A DNA stretch of 64,000 bases, from positions 77,253 through 141,252 of the forward strand of contig CAUYUJ010019912.1 of NCBI GenBank assembly GCA_963575745.1, in the 5' to 3' direction. The position numbers and the translations under genes were made by a program. Within the stretch, counting starts at the first letter, position 1. Each line of letters starts with the position of its first letter. Shown piece after piece: positions 22,621 to 32,954 of the stretch. The stretch comes from Prorocentrum cordatum. Lineage: Eukaryota; Sar; Dinophyceae; Prorocentrales; Prorocentraceae. Under the pieces are notes generated by a model. That model had not been told where the DNA came from. It did no database searches and saw only the letters and a program-made list of their open reading frames with translations.

Positions 22621-23274
22621 GACGATCAAGATGGGTACGGCAAGAATGGGCACATAGGCTGACAGCAGTTCTTGTTTTTTTTCACAGGACGATCTGTCGG
22701 CGTCCCGGCGAAAGTAGTCCGTTTGAGACGGACGGCCGGTTGCCCAACAGCAGCCATTGTCGGTTTCGGACACCATTTGCTGGGCATCGTGCCCATGTTT
22801 TCCGTACCCATGTCGGGCTTCTAAAAAGGTGAGGCAGCGGTCGAAGAAAACACAAATGCATTCACATACATTTTCGGAGGGCCGCGCGGACGTCCGAAAG
22901 TTTTTGTGTATGCAGTGTTCTCTTCTCTTGAGTTGGGGAGGCAGGGCGGGGGTCTGATGAGGAAAGGGTGCCGATACCGGTGCCCTTCGTCGCCACGGCT
23001 GAGTTCGTCCCGAAGTCCTTGTAATAACGTGCCCCTGGAGGGGTCCAGGGAGTGGCGGCGCGGGTAGTCGTTTGAGGGAGAGAAGGCGGGAGGAAGCAGG
23101 AGGCAGTACCATTGATCGGAGGTGGATCGACCTCCTACCCTGACGCGTCGATTAGCGAATTGGCCGTTTTCGCGACGCGAGAGGGCGTCGCGGCCGTCGT
23201 TTTTGCGGGTCCAGGTCCGTCGGTTTCGGTTCCAGGCCGTGTTCACTGAGGGGATGTTTACTAAAGGGAGGTTT

Positions 23275-23360
23275 GTCCACCGCCGAATTGACGTCACAAA
23301 GATAGAGCATTACCTCGATGAGTACGGCGCACCCACGGCCCAGCGACGACCGCAATCGTG
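23275..23360 (+). pseudogene. Possible degenerate duplicate of dynein exon 3
   Basis: Reads VHRRIDVTKIEHYLDEYGAP in one frame and shares KIEHYL(E/D)E with exon 3 at both DNA and protein level. It lies between exons 3 and 4 on the same strand and has no good splice context. It could be a decayed exon duplicate or chance. Weak. Confidence 0.3.
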
Positions 23361-24137
23361 ACCAGCTGAGGAGCAGGACGGCATGGAGGAGCCCGCTGAG
23401 ACGGAGGGAGGGAGGAGGAGAAGGGCGAGGTACGAGGTGGGATGAGGGGTGGTGGTGGGGAGGGGTGGGTGTATGGACGCAGGCAGGGACGATGGATGGA
23501 GGGACTGATGGAGGATGGACGGGCAAGGAGGATGAGCAAGGAGGGGCGGCGAGGTAGGAGGAGGTGGATGAGGACGAAGAAGCGGAAGAGGATGAGGTCG
23601 AGGAGGGTGGAGTTGCGGCAGTAGCTGGGGGAGGCACGAGGGTGGGGGAGAATGAGGGGCAGGTGCAGGAAAACGAGGGGGTGAGCAGGTGACGACCAAC
23701 GACGAGCCAGCTGAGAATGGGGAGGAGACGCACGAAGTGTGCGGGGGAAGGGGCAGTCACGCCAGACGTGCTTCCAATACGCAGGATGGGGGTGCGGGCG
23801 AGAAGGATGAAGCAGGAGGAGGATGGAGATCCGTATGGCGAATCGGAGTGGAAGAGGGAGGGTTGAGGGAGGGAGGAGGAAAGGAAGGGGAGAGAAAGGA
23901 AAAAAGAGGATACGGATGGAGGAGGAGAGGGTCGCGGAGGAGGACGAAACTGACGAGGACGAGGGGGAGGGGAGGATGGGAGAGGACGAGGGACCAGGAG
24001 GCAGATCGCGAGGGAGAAGGCGAGGGAGGAGGAAGCGGTAGGAGTCAGTGCGCTTTTGAGGAGGAGCAGGGGGCGGCGAAGGCGGACGGGGGGGGAGAAG
24101 ATCGCCAGTCTTCACGTGATCGCCGCTTCCCCCCCAG

Positions 24138-24205
24138 GAGACGCTCGAGGGCCAGAAGGAGGAGTCCGGCGACCCGGGCCCGCGCACGGAGCTCGACTTC
24201 TGGAG
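24138..24205 (+). CDS. Dynein heavy chain, tail-region exon 4 (ELDFWR signature)
   Basis: Follows a strong acceptor (GCTTCCCCCCCAG). Reads ETLEGQKEESGDPGPRTELD, then FW and the first two bases of an Arg codon. 'GP-x-(T/A)EL-(E/D)-(F/Y)-W-(R/K)' is a hallmark of dynein heavy chain tails. The Arg codon is completed by the G at 26259, giving FW-R-TRLQK. This works with a GA donor (GAGCCC) at 24206. The 68-bp exon is tiny compared with its ~2 kb introns. Confidence 0.75.
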
Positions 24206-24550
24206 GAGCCCGCCCGGCGTGCGCTCGGCCGTCCGCGCGGGCGCGCCGGGCCGGCCTGCCCCTGGTTCTTGGCGGCGTGAGCTGCTCTCGTTCCCTCCCC
24301 CATCCCGCCACTTCTTCCCCTCCCGCCAGTTCTTCCTCTCCCACTCCTCGCGTTCGTGCCCTGCCGCTGCGCCCTCCTTCTCCTCCCTTTCCCCCTCTGT
24401 TTCCTCCTCCTCCTCCTTCTCCTCCTCGTTCCTCTGGACCTTCTCCCTCACCTCTTCTCTTGCCTCCTCCTTCTCCTCGTTTCAGCCTCATGTTCCTCCT
24501 CCCTGTCCTCGGGATCGTGGCCTGGGGGGACGTGAACATGGTGTAAGTTA

Positions 24551-24945
24551 CGAGGGATCATCTCGGGGGCGAGAATACAACGTCATTTGCAAATGTTTAT
24601 GGCTTCGGGAACGCAAGTATCGCGTAATGTGTGATAGACTATGGCTTCGGGCATGCGAGTTTGGCTAACTTTGCCAGGTTTTATCGCCTCGGGCAAGCGA
24701 GCATCGCGTAATTTACGAGGGCTTATTGCCTCGTGGACGCGAATATGGTATACTTCTTCAGGGTTTACGGCCTCGGCGACGCAAATATGGCGCAATATAC
24801 TCAGGATGATGGCTTTGGGGGCGCACTATCGTTTAATTTCCGATGGCTTATATCCCTGGGCACGCGAATATCGTGAAATTCACCGAGGTTTAGTGCCTCG
24901 GGAGCGCGAATATCATATATTATCACGTGTCTCACGACCTCCCGA
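24551..24945 (+). repeat. 42-bp tandem minisatellite, ~9 copies
   Basis: Degenerate 42-bp units built on ATGGCTTCGGGAACGCAAGT and ATCGCGTAATTTACGAG. Because 42 is a multiple of 3 a 14-residue periodic frame stays open for 105 codons (24641-24958). The position inside a dynein intron and the sequence decay argue against coding. Confidence 0.85.
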
Positions 24946-25576
24946 AAAAATTCTATGACCCCCCCCGAGGGCGTGGTAAAAGCTGCTTTGAGCTTCAGCC
25001 CCCTCGCGCGGCCTTAAACATTTATGGTAGGAAGCAGGAAGCAGGATTATTACATTGGAAACTGGAAACTGGAGCTGGCGCAGGGAGCAGCAAGCAGTCT
25101 GCTGGCCCCAGGAGGGGGCCGGCAGATTTCGGAAGTCCTTGTGCATGTTTGTCGTTCCATCGATCGTTGCGCATTCTTTTAGCCACCTTCGAGCTGTCCC
25201 CGCTCGTCCCACCCTCGCCATCTTTCTTACTCCCATTCTCCTACTCCTCCTCCTCCTCCTTCTTCCTCCTCTCTCTATTACTCTTATCTCCTCGCCGTCC
25301 TTCCTCCATCTCTTCCTCCTTCCATCCCTTCTTGCTCTCCTCCTCGTTCCCCCCCCTCTCTCTCTCCGCCGAATTTCTCCCGCCTCTTCTCCTTCCCCTG
25401 TCTCCTCCTCCCAACTTCCCCCCGCAGTACCGTCGGACCGATGTATATAAGATCGAGGTCGTTTCGGGGAGGGCATCCTGATGTTCTTCGTGTTTGCTGG
25501 ATGCTGCTGTGCAGCCTGGGGGAGGGTACCCGGTTACCCTCGAGTGTTCTTCAGTTTGGCTTTTGGAGGGCCTCAT

Positions 25577-25740
25577 TCAGGAGGGAAAGAAACACACAGA
25601 CACAATTAATCGTCGATTCCCCAGAAAATATGGGAAAATATGGGAAGTGGGGGGGAAGACAAAAACCCAGAAAATATGTGAAAATATGGGGCACATTTTT
25701 ATTTGTGTGTATTTATTTGTGTGTCCTGGGGCCCCTTCAT
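25577..25740. mobile_element. IR-F element with 26-bp flanking direct repeat
   Basis: It starts at TCAGGAGGGAAAGAAACACA and ends GTGTGTCCTGGGGCCCCTTC. The ends are imperfect inverted repeats. Positions 25551-25576 and 25741-25766 are a perfect 26-bp direct repeat abutting both ends. The paralogous segment at ~62400-62550 lacks the element (empty site). Other copies or fragments lie at 47417-47505, 49085-49170 and 53441-53604. Confidence 0.85.
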
Positions 25741-26258
25741 TCAGTTTGGCTTTTGGAGGGCCTCATGTTCTAGAAAGATGTCATTCTGTTCTAGGTCGGG
25801 CCGTGCCATTTTCCCCATGCGGGGCTTGCGTCGGGGGGCCCGACGGTCGCCTTCCTCCCAGCCCAGGCCTCGAGGCATGTTCTTTTTGCTGGCTGTTGTT
25901 GTTCGGCCTCTTGGGCGTCGCGGGGAGGGCCTCTTTTCGGGAGCTTGCGAATGCAGGCCACTGATTGGGAGCTCGAGATGGTCCCAATCTTTCCCGATCC
26001 GATGTGATCCTCCTCCTCCTCCTCCTCCTCCTCCTCCCCGGACCCCTCGAAGTTTATATTGCGTCTCACATCTATCACCATCTCCGCCTCCCTCCCGAGG
26101 TCTCTTCCCGCTTACAGGTGCAGCAGGACATTGCACGTGCCGCTCCACGCGACCCCAGGCTGTCCAAGCCAGATGAGTAGGCGGGGACGTCGTCGTCGTC
26201 GTCGTCTTCGTCCTCGTCGTCGTCGTCGTACGCTTGCTCCCTCGACCCCTCCTGGCAG

Positions 26259-26337
26259 GACCCGGCTGCAGAAGATAACCTCCATCACCGAACAGCTCCG
26301 AACCAAGGAGAGGAAGACGGTGGTCCACGTGCTGCAG
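26259..26337 (+). CDS. Dynein heavy chain, tail-region exon 5
   Basis: After the acceptor CCCCTCCTGGCAG it reads TRLQKITSITEQLRTKERK, then TVVHVLQ. In dynein tails the ELxFWR signature is followed by 'R...l..i..qLk..e.k.v..vL', which matches in order and spacing. The join with exon 4 restores FWR-TRLQK. The end is set by a GC donor at 26338 (GCGCAC) before a poly-G run; this is inferred. The next expected exon (the 'EAKDNVKYL' region) was not found downstream. Confidence 0.75.
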
Positions 26338-26585
26338 GCGCACGGCGGGGGGGGGGGGGGGCGAGCTCCCCGGGGGCAGCGTTCTGGGGGAACGTCCCAT
26401 GTCGACTACCCGTACGCGTGACCCCTCGCGAGAGTGGCTTTTGGTGCGGGCTCCCTGGAGTCCCTCCGATCGCCGAGCGCGATGGTCGCCGAGCGCGACG
26501 CGATAGCAGCTGAGTGCGCGCTGGGGTTTCGCCACCTCGCGCTCCCGTGGCCCGCGCGGCGCCGAAGGTCGTTCTTTGCCCAGGT

Positions 26586-26724
26586 GCAAGTCGGGCGTGT
26601 CCCTCTACAGGAGGAACGTATTGGAGTATAGTCAAAGCATGGTATTGGGGCAATTTTTCTGTTTCAATTGTCTGTTCTAATTTTTTGTCCAAGGTCCGCT
26701 TCTAGGAGGACATGCCCGACCGAA
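26586..26724. mobile_element. IR-A element, older copy
   Basis: Ends CAAGTCGGGCGTGTCCCTCT and GGAGGACATGCCCGACCGAA. No clear flanking duplication remains. Confidence 0.75.
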
Positions 26725-27590
26725 GCCTCGGGTCGCACGGTCGTGCCGCCAGTAGGCTCAGAACGGGGGAATTGTCCAGTTCAGCGTGAGAGATTTGCGG
26801 ACGTGCTCGTCGCTTCCCGTCGGTTCTCCAGCCTCGGGGTGCCTTCCGGCAGCTGCGCCTCGCCGAGGGCGTTTTGGGGGGTGCTCGGACCGTCCCGAGA
26901 GGCCGCCGGAGGCCCGAGTCCTGGCCCGGAAACCACCCGGGGAGCCGCGGTAGGCTCACGGGGGCACGCCTCGACCCCCCACCGCCCACCCATCGCCGGC
27001 AGAAGCCCGATGGCCAACCGCGCCCAGGGACGTGCGGACTCGCCGTCGGGAGCCGTTCGCCGATGCGTCGGCTAGCTGCATCGGCGCTTCACTCACGGCC
27101 GACGTCTCCCCCCCTTGAGCCGGCCCCGCCCCTTCTCTCGTTGCCCCGCAGCTCCCCCCTCCCGCGCCCTCCCTCGGGTGGGCGCTCCACGACCTCGGTC
27201 CGAGGAGGCCGAGGAGAGAGCGAGGATCGATGCTCCCAGGTCGAGGGCCCACGTCTGGGAGCGGGGGCTGGGCGCGGATCGGGCATCGGGCCAGGATGGT
27301 GCCGGGACCGGTGCAGCCAGGCTGCCTCGTGCAGCTTACGCCCGGCGGGAGAGCCCTCGCCGTGTCAGGTCCCGGGGGCCTCACGGTCTGGTCTCGCTCG
27401 GGATACATCACGCGCGACGATCGTTTTTGGTATTGTGGCCATGTTGATGCGACGTTGCGATATTTCAACGTCGACTGACGGGGATGGGGCGGGGGGGGGG
27501 GCAGGAGGAGGAGGAGGAGGACGAAGAAAAGGAGGAGGAAGATGAGAGGGAGGAGGACGACGAGGAGGAGACGGATTAGGGATGGGAGGG
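26725..27590. other. GC-rich stretch, no gene recognised
   Basis: Arg/Pro/Gly-rich frames exist on both strands without a recognisable domain. If the dynein gene continues, this is intron. Confidence 0.5.
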
Positions 27591-27870
<280 letters not shown>

Positions 27871-28407
27871 GAGGAGGAGCCAGGCGGCAGGAGGAGGGTG
27901 AGGAGGCGGCGGCAGGTGGAGGAGTGGCTGAGAGGCGGCCTGCGCTCTGGCTCCTCGTCCTGCGGCCGCCGCCCTCCCGTCCGCGCCTCCCGACGGCCCT
28001 GGGGCTCCGCGCATTGCGGGGCTGTGGGGCTCCGCGCACTGCGGGGGGGGAAGACGTGCACTGTCTGCTGTGCCCTGCAGGGGGCCCCAAGAGGGGCACG
28101 ACAGGCGCGCGCTTTTCTCTCCCCTCCCCCCCCCTCCCCCCCCGACCGCACCCCCTAGAGGGGCGCGACAGGTGCGCGCTTTTCTCTCCCCGCCCCCCCC
28201 GACCCCCCCCAACCGCACCCCCTCCCGCCTCCACGCACCGACGCCCGCCCGACCCGCGGGTCCTGAGGGAAGCGGGCCTTGAGCCCCAGGGCCTGCCCCC
28301 AGGCCAGGCGGTTTGCCCTGGGCATTGACGTGGAACGATCCTCGGGGCCCGCGTGGAGGGCCCCGAGAGGTCGAGAACAGCAGCAACAAGATCAGGTGAC
28401 TAACAGA

Positions 28408-28590
28408 AGGCTGTATAAACGTAATTGCTCGGAGCTGAGAGCGGATTTCTTGGATCTGCGCTGCGCGGAGCGCGCTGGGGGCGGCGCCCGAGGCGCCGCC
28501 AGAGGGGGTCCAGCGCCGATCCAAGAAATCCGCGCGGAACTGCGAAAGTCTGTGTTTATGCCGTTGTCGATCCTCATTTGCCACCTGGAA
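28408..28590. mobile_element. IR-B element, copy 1
   Basis: Left arm AGCGGATTTCTTGGATCTGC and right arm GCCGATCCAAGAAATCCGCG are inverted. Beyond them TATAAACG and GTTTATGCCGTT continue the inverted repeat to ~50 bp. The core is GC-rich (GGCGGCGCC). Confidence 0.8.
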
Positions 28591-28899
28591 CGTGTCTCCA
28601 CCCCTACGATTGGCATCGCCTGATGTGGGTGCCGATCTCCAGGATCCCCACAGTTTCTGAGGGCGCCTCCCTGACATTGGCATCGCAGTTGTGCTTGTCA
28701 ATCCCAGGGATAGGGGCAAAGAGCACGTGGCTGGTTCTCTAGAAGGATCCGCTTCCCTCGGGACCCGCGCCCCTCCCGGCGAGCTGGACGAGCGCGCGCC
28801 GTCGCCACATCCGCGCACCACTGCAGGGGCCACGGCCGGCGCTGTCCAGGCCGGGCGTCTTCTGCGCCCTCCACACCCGCCTCGCGGCTCGCGCTCGGT

Positions 28900-29130
28900 G
28901 CTCTGCTCCAGCGCGCGGCGGGGGCGCGGCCGCGGGCGAGGAAGGGAGGGTCGGAGAAGGTGGAACTCAGGGAGGAGGAGGGCGGAGGTCGAGGACTTGG
29001 AGGAGGTGGCAGGGAGGGAGGAGGGGAGGGAGGGAGGGAATGAGGGGAGAGAGGGAATGAAGGGAGAGAGGGAGGGAGGGAGGGAGGGAGGGCGAAGGAG
29101 GAGGAGGAGGAGGAGGACGAGAAGACTGAC
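28900..29130 (+). repeat. Polypurine (GGGA/GGAG)n tract
   Basis: AGGGAGGG and GGAGGA repeats; purine-only runs up to ~60 bp. Confidence 0.9.
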
Positions 29131-29155
29131 GCAACGGCCCCAGCTGTTTTTATTG

Positions 29156-29630
29156 AATCGCTTCGCTCATTCCGCCGGCCCGTATTGCGCCATCGCGGGC
29201 GTTTGCTTGCGCGGTCGCGAGCCAGGCGGCGCTGGTGGGCCGTGGTCGTTTTCCAGAGGCGTTGCGGCAGAACGCATGGGGGTGAAGCAGTTTGTTTGGA
29301 GCTTGTTGTGGGGGCTTCGGCCTCTACTGTCTTACGAAGTGGCTATCTAGTGGTTTCCGGCCCATCCCGCCACCGTGCCTGGGTTGTAGGTCAGAGGCCT
29401 CTTGGATGTTCGTTGAGATATCGTGACAGGCCTTTCGAGTGTTTCTTTGGAGGCAGTTTTGAAGGCTCTTGGGGGCCGTCGCGGGGCTTCTTGGGGCTTC
29501 TGTTTAGGCCTCTTGGGGTCTCTTGCTGGCCTCTTGGGGCCTCATGGGGGCTGCGTGGGGCGGAAGTCTCGAATTGTCGGTTCGTGTTCCCTCTCTTGGG
29601 GCCCTCTGGGGGCCCTCTTGGGGCTCTCTT
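29156..29630 (+). mobile_element. Decamer-carrying element with 21-bp direct repeats
   Basis: Bounded by a perfect 21-bp direct repeat (29135-29155 and 29631-29651, containing CGGCCCCAGCTGTTTTTATT). The left part (AATCGCTTCGCTCATTCCGC) matches the start of the elements at 12034 and 56300. The interior ends in CTTGGGGCCCTC decamer array. No poly(A) is seen. Confidence 0.75.
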
Positions 29631-29689
29631 CGGCCCCAGCTGTTTTTATTGCGAAGGCCTGACGTCCGGCGCCGCCGACCCTGTAGGCA

Positions 29690-30285
29690 GCGATGACGAA
29701 GACAATGGAGGTAGACGAGTCCAAGCTGCCCTCTGATGGCCCGAACACGGCGCCAGATGCTTGCAAGGTCGTCCGAAGACAGTTCAAGAAGCCTCCTTCA
29801 GTGTTCGGGAACGGCTCCAGAGAGTGCCAAGATAGGCAAAGAGCGCCCTCAAGTGCCCCGAGAGGGTTCCAAGACGGCGTCGAGCGAGTCCAAAAGCGCC
29901 CGCAGAGGCTGTCAAGAGTGCCGCCAGCGGCTGCCAGTCTTAAAACTGGCGAAAGGTCTCCAAGGAGCCTTAAGATATGCTGAAAGGGCCCGCAGACGGC
30001 CTCGGAGGGCCAACGGAACCCCAGGACGCAGGAGGATGAGAGACGGGGGGCTGCGCATCCGAAAGGGGACCCCCCCCGGGAGTTGCCCCGGGACCCCCCC
30101 CCGGCGGGGAAGCGATCAAGGGAAGGGGCTTCCCTTCGACTGGAGGACGACGCTGTTCCATTTTTGTGTTGACTTGTGTAGGGAGCCCTCGGAAAGTAGA
30201 AGAGGCGACGACGTTGTGGGGAAGACAGAAAAGCCTCTTCCACACGCCAACAAGGTCGGCGGAATTTGTCTAAGGTGAAAACGGA
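29690..30285 (-). repeat. Diverged decamer array in reverse orientation, then unique DNA
   Basis: 29700-29980 reads as AAGACGGC/CCAAGAGG-type units (reverse complement of the array at 1-9700). 29990-30285 shows no gene. Confidence 0.55.
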
Positions 30286-31230
30286 AAAACGGAGGAGGAG
30301 GAAGAGGAGGACGAGGAGGATGAGGAGGACGAGGAGGAGGAAGAGGACGAGGAGGAGGACAAGAAGCAGGAGGCGGAGGAGGAGGAGGGCCAGGAAGAGA
30401 AGGATGAGGGGGGGTGGGGGGAAGAGGAAGATGAAGAGGGCGAGGAGGAGGAGGATGAGGAGGAGGAGGAAAAGGAGAAGAAGGAGGAGGATCCTTTTCA
30501 GCGTATTGACAAAGATGGTGGTGTGAGGGGGCAGTGGGCCGCGTCGCCCTTGCGTGTGCGCGCGCGCCCGTTCCCACGGCGCCGCCGCCGTGGCCGCCGC
30601 CGCCGCCGTCGTCGCCGTCGTCGCCGTCGTCGCCGCCGTCGCCGCCGTCGTCGTGGTCGTCGGCGTCGGCGGCGGCGCTGGCCGAGCGCGCGCCCGCCGC
30701 GCGCGCGCGCGCCGCGCGCGGCGAGCGGAAGCCGCGCCCGGGGCGGCGGCCCGCCAGATGAGCACCCGGGGCGGCCAGGACGTGGCGGCCCAGTCGCGGC
30801 AGACGGCCCGCCCGCCGCGCGCGCGCCCTTCGCGCGCGGTGCCCGCCCACGGGCGGGGTTGCCGCCTGCCCGCGGCTCGGGCCCCTCCTCCCTCGGTCGG
30901 GCGCCTGGGCCCCTGGAGTTGGGTCCGCATCTGCTGGCCGACCCCCAGGGCCTCCTTCTCCCCCTCCCCCTCCTCCCCCTCCTCTCCTCCACTCCCTCCT
31001 CCTCCTCCTCCTCCCGACCTCGTCCTCCACTGCCCTCCCCTCCCTCGTCCTCGACCTCGTCCTCGACCTCGTCCTCCCCTCGACCTCGTCCTCCTCATCC
31101 TCGACCTCGTCCTCCTCCTCCTCCTCCTCCTCCTCCTCCTCCCCTCCTCCTCCTCCCCTCCTCCTCTCCCTCCTCCTCCTCGACCTCGTCCTCGTCCTCC
31201 ACTGCCCTCCCCCTCCTCGTCCTCGTCGCG
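30286..31230 (+). repeat. Compound microsatellites (GAG/GAC)n, (CGC/CGT)n, (TCC)n
   Basis: (GGA/GAC)n at 30290-30495, (GCC/GTC)n at 30580-30670, (TCC)n at 31000-31205, separated by GC-rich DNA. Long Arg-, Pro- and Glu-rich frames here are artefacts. Confidence 0.85.
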
Positions 31231-31278
31231 GGGGGGCGGGCAGCGACGGCGGGCGTGGACGCATCGAGGTCAGATCTA

Positions 31279-31502
31279 TAGGCCTCTCGGATGGGGTCGG
31301 AGCAGCCGTGGTCGGAGGATCGCGCCGCGGACCGCCGAGGCTCCGGCGATGCAGCTCGATGTGGAGCTCGATGTTCTCCACGCCGACGTCGCCGATGCAT
31401 CGCCCACGTCGACGATGCGTCGCCGATGCATCGCCGATGTATTGGCGATGTGGCGCGCTCCTCCGACCCCATCTGCTCGGATGCCATCTGGGAGGCCTCT
31501 AA
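31279..31502. mobile_element. IR-C element, copy 1
   Basis: Left end GGCCTCTCGGATGGGGTCGG then AG, right end mirrored by CTGCTCGGATGCCATCTGGG then AGGCCT. It is filled with GCATCGCCGATGCATCG units. An inner TGTGGAG/CTCCAC pair forms the centre. Other copies: 36113, 49947, 55010. Confidence 0.85.
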
Positions 31503-31684
31503 AGATAGGTGCGGGCATCGTGGTTCGAGGCTCGATGTTCGGCGCTGTGGACGTTTCTTATCCTCCTGCGGCGCCCTCGAGGCAGCGGCCGGATCTGGCT
31601 CGAAGTTCTGGTCAGATCGCACCCGAGGGCAGGTCCAGGTGCCGATGTTCGACTGCTCAGGGGGGTAAGTGCCCTGATGCTCAC

Positions 31685-31846
31685 CACCCACCAAACCACC
31701 CCAACCCAACCCGAAGGCTCAGATTTACCCTCGATTTCCAGTGGGGGGGGGTCGGGAAACATCTAAAAAACACGTGTGGAACCCTTACCCCCCCCAACCC
31801 GAAATTCGGGTCTTCGGGTTGGGTTGGGGTGGTCTGGTAGGTAGTC
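31685..31846. mobile_element. IR-I element
   Basis: Near-perfect inverted arms ACCACCCCAACCCAACCCGA / TCGGGTTGGGTTGGGGTGGT around ~90 bp with an A-rich centre. Flanks CTGATGC and CAGATGC may be a degraded duplication. Confidence 0.75.
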
Positions 31847-32145
31847 AGATGCACCCGTTTTGAAACGCAACACGTTCCGAATTTCAAAACATTGGTGTCA
31901 ACGCGCTGCGTATTGGCTCATCGTGTTGGCCCACGTCTTTGCGAACGCATCGCGGCTGACCTATTTGGATGCAGCTCTTGGGAGGTCAAGTTTTAACTCT
32001 GCCCTGGTCCGAAATCCGGCTCAATCCGGGCTATTCCCGCTCGATCCTGCTCAATCTGCGGCCTAATCCGGCGCAGTAGCTCCACATTGGGGCCTGACCC
32101 TCCTTCAGCATTCCGACGAAGACCTCCCAGCAGTTGCCTCCCAAG

Positions 32146-32379
32146 TCGGAAATTTGAACACATACATCACCAGTGGCGGGCTGTTTCTCAGTCCCACCCC
32201 CTTTGGAGGGTCGGTCACGACGTCGGAGTGGTGTGGTGTATACTATTTTCCCCGTTTCCCCGTGGAAACAGCAAAACATGTATAGTAGCCAAGATCCCGT
32301 ATACACCAGGATCCGCTTTCCTCTGCGAGTTTCGGTGCGGGGCCGGAAAAAGCGTCGGTGTATGGAGTTCGGCTCCTTA
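32146..32379. mobile_element. IR-L element with 28-bp flanking direct repeats
   Basis: Bounded by perfect 28-bp direct repeats at 32118-32145 and 32380-32407 (each contains GACCTCCCAGCAGTTGCC). The ends show weak inverted similarity (GAACACATACA / reverse complement GAACTCCATACA). A single unduplicated copy of the repeat at 54171-54197, in a paralogous context, is the empty site. Confidence 0.8.
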
Positions 32380-32529
32380 GAAGACCTCCCAGCAGTTGCC
32401 TCCCAAGGCCTACGTTTCCGGTCTGCGTGTTCGAGCTCCCTGAGGGGGCCACGTGCGAACACTACCCCTACCCCCCACGATTTCTGAGGGTGAGGTTGGG
32501 GTCACTTCGCTCGGGAGTTCCCGAGTGAA

Positions 32530-32735
32530 GTGAACCCCTCCCTCCCTCCCTCCTCCCCCTCCCTCCTCCCTCCTCCTCCTCCTCCTCCTCTCCTCCTCCT
32601 CTCTCCTCTCTCCTCCTCCTCCTCCTCCTCTCCTCCTCCTCCTCCTCCTCTCCTCCTCCCCCTCCTCCCCTTCTCGCCCTCCTTCCCCTCCTCCCCCTCC
32701 TCCCCCTCCTCCTCCTCCTCCCCCTCTACAAAGCT
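32530..32735 (+). repeat. (TCC)n microsatellite
   Basis: ~200 bp TCC/CTCC pyrimidine tract. Confidence 0.95.
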
Positions 32736-32954
32736 CTCTGGGGGCTGGCAAGGCTTCAGAGAAGAAGCGTCCGGGCAGGCCCCTCGGGCATGCTTTCCAG
32801 CGTCTCTGCAGGCGTCGCCCACGAGCGCTCTGCGCGCTTCCGACCACGTAACTGTCCGAGCCCCGCGAAGCGGGGCGGCACGCTGACTCCGCTCGCAGGG
32901 GGGCAGAGTGTCGCTGGGGCCGCCACCCCGGCACGCTGAGCACAAACGTACCCG

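Noticed and set aside
22006-23112. 368-codon minus-strand frame
   Set aside because: Leu/Ser runs from (GGA)n; it overlaps the dynein exon on the other strand.
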